Shown: piece after piece, positions 59,201 to 64,000 of the stretch
Numbering within the stretch: position 1 is the first letter of the stretch
Layout of the letters: each line of letters begins with the position of its first letter
Assembly: GCA_963669155.1 (NCBI GenBank)
Contig: OZ022596.1
Span: 14,123,163 to 14,187,162 of the forward strand
Length of the DNA stretch: 64,000 nt
Direction: 5' to 3'
DNA from: Arbacia lixula
Lineage: Eukaryota; Echinodermata; Echinoidea; Arbacioida; Arbaciidae
The notes under the pieces: generated by a model
What the model saw: only the letters and a program-made list of their open reading frames with translations
Told to the model about the DNA's origin: nothing
The model's database searches: none
Position numbers and translations under genes: made by a program

Positions 59201-61404
59201 ACAGTGATTGCAATCAAATGCAATCAGCTCCATACATTGACTGCAGTCTGACTGCAACAGATTGCAATCAGCTGTGACGTTAATCTTAGGCCCAACTGTA
59301 CCCTTATAATAACATGTATGAATTCTCACAGCTATAGCTTCAAAAACATCAGGAAAAGTGATTGTTTGCACTTAAAAAGCAGCAACCATAGTATACATTT
59401 AGAATCATATTTTCCCTGTCGGTCTGCAATGCTGTGGGCAGCGGGCATTGCTCCCATTGAATACATGCACTGTAGTGCAGACCATAGTGAACAGGGGGCT
59501 CTGGTCTCAAGGTTACAAGAACCGGGAGGTTTGGGAAGACCCGCCCCAAACCTCCTCAAAATCTAGCGATTGCTATAATTCTGCTTTTAATTTTTCCACT
59601 TTGGAATATTTTCTTTTTTCCTGTCTTTAAAGAGTTGTTGTAAACAAAAGAGCCTGAGACCAACTTACCACAAATATGTAACATCTGCAAAGGACTTGAA
59701 ATATGAGCTCATCAATGTCATGATCAAGTGCAATGAAACTCATGCATAAGTTTGGTTGATCTTCTTTAAACAGATCGAGTCAGCTTCTATGACAAATGTG
59801 GAGTGATAAGAGATGTGATGCAGAACCATCTTACTGAAATATTGGCTTTGGTTGCCATGGAGATACCGTCCAACCTGAGTAGCGTCAGTGAAAACCACCA
59901 AGCAAAACTTGCCCTGCTGGGTCAGGTTGATCATGTGACTTCACAACAGGCTGTGATTGGTCAGTATGACAGCTACGCAGATGAGTGGTCGATTGAGATG
60001 CAAAAGAGCGTCGGGGAAACAACTCTTGTTCCTTCTTTCGCTGGGGTTCTTCTCCATGTTTCAAACCCTCTCTGGAGTGGCGTTCCATTCCTTATGGTTT
60101 CCGGGAAGAAACTGGATGAGAAGCTTGTCTATGTGAGAGTAGTCTTCAAGAACTCAGATTTCTGTACAGTGACACCAAATTATGAAGATGGCGATTACTC
60201 TTGCAAACCCAAGCAGGTGGTGTTCTTCATTGGATCAGGAAAGTATCCAACAGTCGCTGTGAGTAAGTCTCTGCCGAAACCTGAAGTGCCTGTTTCCTGG
60301 ACGGTGCCCACTGTAGATCCTGGCACCAGCTTCCTAGGACAGCCCATGACAGACTTCTACTTGTACTCAGCTGGTGTGGAGGCCGACCCCTACTCTTCCC
60401 TGATCAAGGAGTGCTTCTTGGGGAACCGAGACAAGTTCATTGGGTCGGCTGACCTGGTGGCGTCCTGGGATATCTGGACTCCTCTCCTGCACTCGCTGGC
60501 GGACGTCCCCCCCAGGCTGTACCCTGGTGGTCTGGAGACAGGACGCTGGCTGGACCTGACGATCCAAGGTCACAAGCTTCGCTTTAGCCACAAGGTCGAC
60601 CAGGAGTGGGACGTGGACAGCTCGCAGAGGTTTGCCGTACCTGCCACCGGAAGTATCCCACGGACATTCCGGTCCAAGGACCTGTATACCGGGAGCAAAG
60701 AAGAGACGGTGTCCCATCTCACCATGCACTTGCTCACCCAGGCGAATGCGGCCATCAGTGAACGAGGGGTGTTCCATATGGCGCTACCTGGTGGCACCAC
60801 GCCGGAGACCCTCCTAAGGCACCTGTACCTGAGGATGCGGCATACCTTCCCGTGGCGAGACACCCACGTTTGGTTCACGGATGAGCGATGCGTCCCGTTG
60901 ACATCCCAGGATTCCAACTTCCATCTCATCAACTTCATGCTCCTGCAGTTCCTGTCCATCCCCTACACCAACATCCATCCGATGCCCGTTCAGCTGGCGC
61001 GGGGCCTGTGCACCCTGGAGGATGACGGACATTTCATCTACGCTTCTGAAATCCAGCGAGTCGTCCCGGACTCGCGATTCGATTACGTCGTTCTAGGTGT
61101 GGGAAGGGATGGGCACATCGCATCCTTATTCCCACGCGATGAGAGTCTGAGAGATACAACCAGTTTTGTTCTTTTATCTAAAAGTTCCCAGTTGGCTACT
61201 GTACAGGATAGAATGAGCCTGGGTTATGCTGCCATAAATTCGGCCAGGAACATAGCTATTCATATTCTGGGAGAGAAAAAACACAGCCTGGTTGAAAAAA
61301 TAAAAAGCGAACGTAATGCAAATAGCACAGAGTTTCCTGTATTAGGAGTTCAGTCATTAAATGGAAATATGTCTTGGTTTATAGATCATGATGCTTTACT
61401 GTAG
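53278..61404 (+). CDS. H6PD: ER hexose-6-phosphate dehydrogenase / 6-phosphogluconolactonase (complete, 6 exons)
   Basis: Exons 53278-53542, 55039-55184, 55773-55959, 57295-57447, 58144-58260 and 59774-61404 join to 2499 bases, 832 residues (vertebrate H6PD about 790). The N-terminus has a basic stretch (FPRRRIKR) and a hydrophobic run at residues about 21-40, a signal peptide or anchor for the ER. The Rossmann motif reads GANGNLAKK (residues 69-77), with Asn where G6PD enzymes normally have Asp. Further marks: [19 protein letters not shown], the catalytic RIDHYLGK (about 241-248), and [18 protein letters not shown] text in the large last exon. The lactonase half follows: [11 protein letters not shown] (about 627), [16 protein letters not shown] and [13 protein letters not shown] (about 731). 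It oxidises glucose-6-phosphate and hydrolyses the lactone in the ER lumen, making NADPH for 11-beta-HSD1-type reductases in vertebrates. The start could also be Met at 53293. No C-terminal KDEL, as in known H6PDs. Confidence 0.96.
53543..55038. repeat. H6PD intron 1 with duplicated blocks
   Basis: A block with TCGGTAAGCACTATAT, TTAATATGCATTAACCTACT and ATGAATATTCAGCAATCTGC occurs at about 54090-54200 and 54776-54860, and partly again at 54915-55000 just before exon 2. A dispersed repeat segment (TTTCGATTGAAGAATGCCCC) is at 54660-54720. The rest is unassigned. Confidence 0.6.
55185..55772. other. H6PD intron 2
   Basis: No gene or repeat recognised apart from a C homopolymer at about 55275 and CCTAG/CCCTAA-like short repeats at 55315-55345. 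Confidence 0.5.
56520..56770. mobile_element. Long palindrome with about 115-bp arms
   Basis: CATCATGTTTCA at the centre flanks a short loop (about 56645-56660). The arms run outward through GAACTGGACAAAATA, TGGTTTAAAACTG and TTTCCCTATG on one side and complements on the other, ending near CAATTCCTTTGAGCTG. One arm recurs at 51363-51470. A repeat related to 14095 follows at 56775-56945. Confidence 0.8.
57120..57870. repeat. Diverged tandem repeats around H6PD exon 4, including its donor
   Basis: The exon end GGGCAAAACTG|GTAAACAGCC (57437-57457) recurs as GGCAAAACAGCC (57552), GGCAAAAATGGTAAACAG (57660) and GGCAAGACTTGTAAACAGCC (57784). Each is followed by CATCCATCCCTCTC-like and CTTGCTTTGATTTTGCTTT-like blocks. 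A further unit without the exon edge lies upstream at 57121-57230. Units are roughly 110-125 bp. Confidence 0.75.
57978..58101. mobile_element. Right-half fragment of the AGGG-AAGTTCACCC MITE family
   Basis: TTTTCATCAAACCTTCACCA, ATTAGAACTGATTC and TTTAGGGTGGACTTTCCCTT follow the order of the right arm at 7741-7864. The left arm is missing. Ends 40 bp before H6PD exon 5. Confidence 0.7.
58316..58952. mobile_element. Near-complete palindromic MITE with about 290-bp arms
   Basis: Starts TTAAAGGGCCCATGTCATCA and ends TGATGACAGGGGCCCTTTGA (TTAA versus TTGA flanks). Arms are inverted through GCACTGATAAGCCCCGCCTC and GTGACATCATCA. H6PD intron 5. Confidence 0.85.
58953..59773. other. Rest of H6PD intron 5
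   Basis: About 820 bp of unassigned sequence. Short open frames on both strands at 59316-59566 overlap each other and have no domain, so they are not called. Confidence 0.5.
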
Positions 61405-61416
61405 CCCTTATGGTAT

Positions 61417-62000
61417 TTAAATGGAAAGTCCACTCTGAAGTTAAAGGGCAAGTTTGCCCATTAAACTTGTCAATTCTATTTAAAACTTCATTCAAAATAA
61501 TTAAAAATGGCTCTAACATTTTTAATGCGTAAACTTGCCCTTTAACTTGGTTTGTTAAAAGTAAAAACATGTGAGAAACATATTAGTGAAGGTTTGACAA
61601 AAATCCGTCAAAAGATAAGAAGGTTGTAATCTTTTAAAAGTTTGATTTTGTGACGTCACGTGCGAGGTGCTCTCTCATTATGTTGTGTACTGTGGGATTT
61701 CATAAATTGTGTTTTATTTCCTATTTTTGATGAAGGAATGCATCTTTTTCATTGAAGTATGTGTGTAGAAACATGTATCTAATGATATGCAGAGGTAAAG
61801 GATGGGCTTATGAGAAAATTGACATTTTAAAAGGAATTAATACACAACCTCACACCTGACGTCTCAAAAACACAACTATGAAAAAGCATAACTTTCTTAT
61901 CCTTTGACAGAATTTCCTCAAATCTTAACTTATATGTTTCTTTCATGTTTCTGTATTTTTTGTTAAACCAACTTGATTTCAGGGTCGACTTTCCCTTTAA
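61417..62000. mobile_element. TTAA-flanked MITE, AGGG-AAGTTCACCC family, copy 3 (interrupted)
   Basis: TTAA lies at 61417-61420, only 13 bp after the H6PD stop, and at 61997-62000. The internal TGACGTCA/CACGTG site at 61651-61662 is kept. Interrupted by a 105-bp element at 61441-61545. Confidence 0.82.
61441..61545. mobile_element. Tiny TTAA element AGGGCAAGTTT, nested
   Basis: TTAA lies at 61441-61444 and 61542-61545, with inverted ends AGGGCAAGTTT and AAACTTGCCCT. Removing it restores a GAAG-TTAA-CTTGG order like the family sequence at 21397-21410. Confidence 0.8.
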
Positions 62001-62808
62001 CCCTAATACTCCCGGGGTATTTCAAAGCTTGTTATTACCAGGGGGGGGGGGGCCATTATGCCCCCCCCCCTGAGATCTCGGCCATGGGTCGCCCGATTGC
62101 CTCAAAATTTTGCACAAGGGTAAAGAATTAAGTAATCTACAAAGTTGTATAGCTAAATTTACGAAAGTCCTTTTATTTTTTTTTTAACTAATTAATTTAT
62201 GCTAATTTATGTGAGAAATCATAGATTTTGGTATTTCTCACTAAATAAAGCCTCGGGAATAGCAATTTTGGGTACAAATGTCTTTCATAACTCCCTCATC
62301 AATTCTTGAAAGACAGAGATAGGTTGTGATAATTATTTCTTATGTATTTTATTGTTTTTCAATTTTCTTATGTATTTCTTTGTTTTTCGTTGTGATTCAG
62401 ATGTGTACGCATGGGTGTGGGTGTGTGTGAATGTGGGTGTGTGTGGGTGTGTGTGTGTGTGGTAATTATTTACACTATTTGAAACAATGATAACACTTAT
62501 TAGAAAAGTATTTACATAAATTGGAAAAGCTCCTGATTTTATCCATAGGGTTGTACACAATCACATAGAGAAATAGCGAAATTTCAGTGACATGTGTTCG
62601 GTAAACGTAATCTGACACCCGCACGGTAGGTCCGATCGCCATAAAGTTGGTATCAAAATGTGCGGGAAGAATCAGAGAAAAAAGTAAAAAAATCTTGTTT
62701 CGAAATATTGAGGCGTTAGGAAGTACCGACAAAACTTTGACGGGGGGGGGGGGGGGGGGGGGGGGCATAATGGCCCCCCCCCCCTCCCCCCAGGAGTATT
62801 AGGGTTAA
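61997..62808. mobile_element. TTAA MITE, CCCTAATACTCC family (reverse orientation)
   Basis: TTAA lies at 61997-62000, shared with the preceding element, and at 62805-62808. Full-length, opposite in orientation to 36158 and 44400, with the GGCCATTATG-type palindromes near both ends. Confidence 0.92.
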
Positions 62809-63524
62809 AGGGAAAGTGATTGAGGTGGTGAAAGTTGCCTGACCCTTGGTCATGGTAGAGCTGTTCTAGCATGACCACGCTTTCCTTCCTTAATTGATTT
62901 CAGAATCATGTGAAGGAATCGATTTGAAATGTTGTCTGTACATCATGATGTAGGCCATTTCCCTTCCGGGCAGCTAGTAGTGACCTTCTAACCCATTCGG
63001 GACCAAGTATCTCAAATATGTGGTTTAACTTTTGACATCAAGTACTAAAAATGATTAAAGATGCATCACATGAAAGAGCATAAATTTCTTCACAAGATGG
63101 ATCAATTTTTGTTCTCTAGTGATAAACATTCCCTTCATAATGATTTTTCAAAATAAAATATGGGTCAAGTGATCACTAAATCAGAAAATTGGTAACGCCC
63201 TGGAAATGTTGAAATCATGACTTTGCTCTTCAATCTTCATCTTGGCACAATTATTGCTCTGCATTGCATATTTAGGTTTCGTTGATTTACAGTGCCTCGT
63301 TTGTTCCATTTGAATGAGCTAAGGGATTCATGTCATGCCTTGTGTCCATTTCACTGTTATGATTACATTTTCAGTCATGTATGATTTTAATTGTGTGTAA
63401 AGTGTTAAATGAGTGACAATAACGATGAGAAAAGGGATCTGCAATGGCTGCAGTGTACAATACATGTACTACATAGTTCGATCTTGCTTCTCTGTTTTTT
63501 ATTCTGTCTGCTTTCATTTGATGA

Positions 63525-63530
63525 AATAAA
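63525..63530 (+). terminator. Candidate H6PD polyadenylation signal
   Basis: AATAAA followed by a TGTGTTTAGTGTTTCGTTCTT-like GU-rich stretch (first 20 bases considered), 2.1 kb after the stop. It would put three MITEs in the 3'UTR. An earlier, non-canonical site is possible. Confidence 0.4.
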
Positions 63531-63600
63531 TGTGTTTAGTGTTTCGTTCTTCTTTTAGGCTTCTTTTTTATGCAAGTCTGCTTTTTTCAATTGATAAGTG

Positions 63601-63738
63601 GGGCCTTGTTGCATGTTTTCAACTATTGTAAGTGACCATTGATGGTAACTACTATTGCAACAGCAGAAAAGTTGAAAGTCCATTGGCGGCTTCCATGGTA
63701 TATGATAATTCATAGCAATTGAAACTATATATGCAATA
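63601..63738. mobile_element. Short GGGCC-type fold-back element
   Basis: Begins GGGCCTTGTTGCATGTTTTC and ends AACTATATATGCAATAGGG, with inner inverted TTGATGGTAAC-type blocks. Diverged copy. Confidence 0.65.
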
Positions 63739-64000
63739 GGGTGTGGGTCTATAAAAACAAAAATTATCTCCTTACGATTTAACCTGAAATATTCTATGAA
63801 AATGCATTGATGACTTTGATTTGCATGCTTCAGTTTAAAGTTGATCCACACATGGGGGTGAGGAAAGTTGCTTCTGGGAGTGTAAATATGATAAAACCTG
63901 AAATATTTTATTCAAATGCGCTCTGTTGATGTTAATGATTTTGATTTTCATGAACTAGTTTGTGTTTGGGGGTGTACTTGATTGTTTCTGGCAGTGTTAA

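Larger units (their letters stand above)
62809..64000. other. 3' flank of H6PD
   Basis: Unassigned A/T-rich sequence, apart from a candidate poly(A) signal and one short fold-back element. It may be 3'UTR up to about 63550. Confidence 0.4.

Noticed and set aside
59316..59566. Overlapping short frames on both strands in H6PD intron 5
   Set aside because: No domain, no splice support, and inside a confidently bounded intron.

Overview
This is a gene-bearing, repeat-rich stretch of an animal nuclear genome. Introns are GT-AG and mostly 0.3-7 kb, three of the four genes are ordinary metazoan housekeeping families, and short palindromic DNA transposons are very dense. The gene content and the un-merged, allele-like sequence around the single assembly gap would fit a highly heterozygous marine invertebrate deuterostome such as an echinoderm. 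That host assignment is inference; no diagnostic marker is present.

Layout. (1) 382-5310, + strand: 3' part of a four-pass membrane protein gene (MS4A/CD20-like topology); its start lies left of the window. (2) 5311-10373: intergenic, mostly fold-back DNA elements. (3) 10374-41530, + strand: complete 17-exon SF3A1 gene (U2 snRNP splicing factor 3A subunit 1), 810 codons, with introns full of mini- and microsatellites, MITEs, a pogo-like element, a LINE with an open reverse-transcriptase frame, and a 200-N gap. (4) 41531-47700: SF3A1 3'UTR with degenerate copies of its last exon, then transposon-derived intergenic DNA. (5) 52766-47701, - strand: complete four-exon isochorismatase-domain gene (ISOC2-like), 195 aa. 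(6) 53278-61404, + strand: complete six-exon H6PD gene (ER hexose-6-phosphate dehydrogenase/6-phosphogluconolactonase), 832 aa, head-to-head with the ISOC gene over about 0.5 kb. (7) 61405-64000: H6PD 3' flank loaded with TTAA elements.

Two patterns stand out. First, many local tandem duplications start at or span a splice junction: about 77 copies of a 44-bp unit containing the SF3A1 exon 6 donor, eight copies of a 98-102-bp unit containing the ISOC last-exon acceptor, four copies of the SF3A1 terminal exon, and lesser cases at SF3A1 exon 16, H6PD exon 4 and the MS4A-like gene. Second, several MITE families use TTAA as target site, two of them with CCC-starting termini like piggyBac elements. 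Filled and empty sites can be compared inside this window, because the two sides of the gap carry homologous sequence with different insertions.

The genes do not form a pathway: SF3A1 acts in nuclear pre-mRNA splicing, H6PD makes NADPH in the ER lumen, the ISOC protein is a probable hydrolase, and the first gene is a membrane protein.
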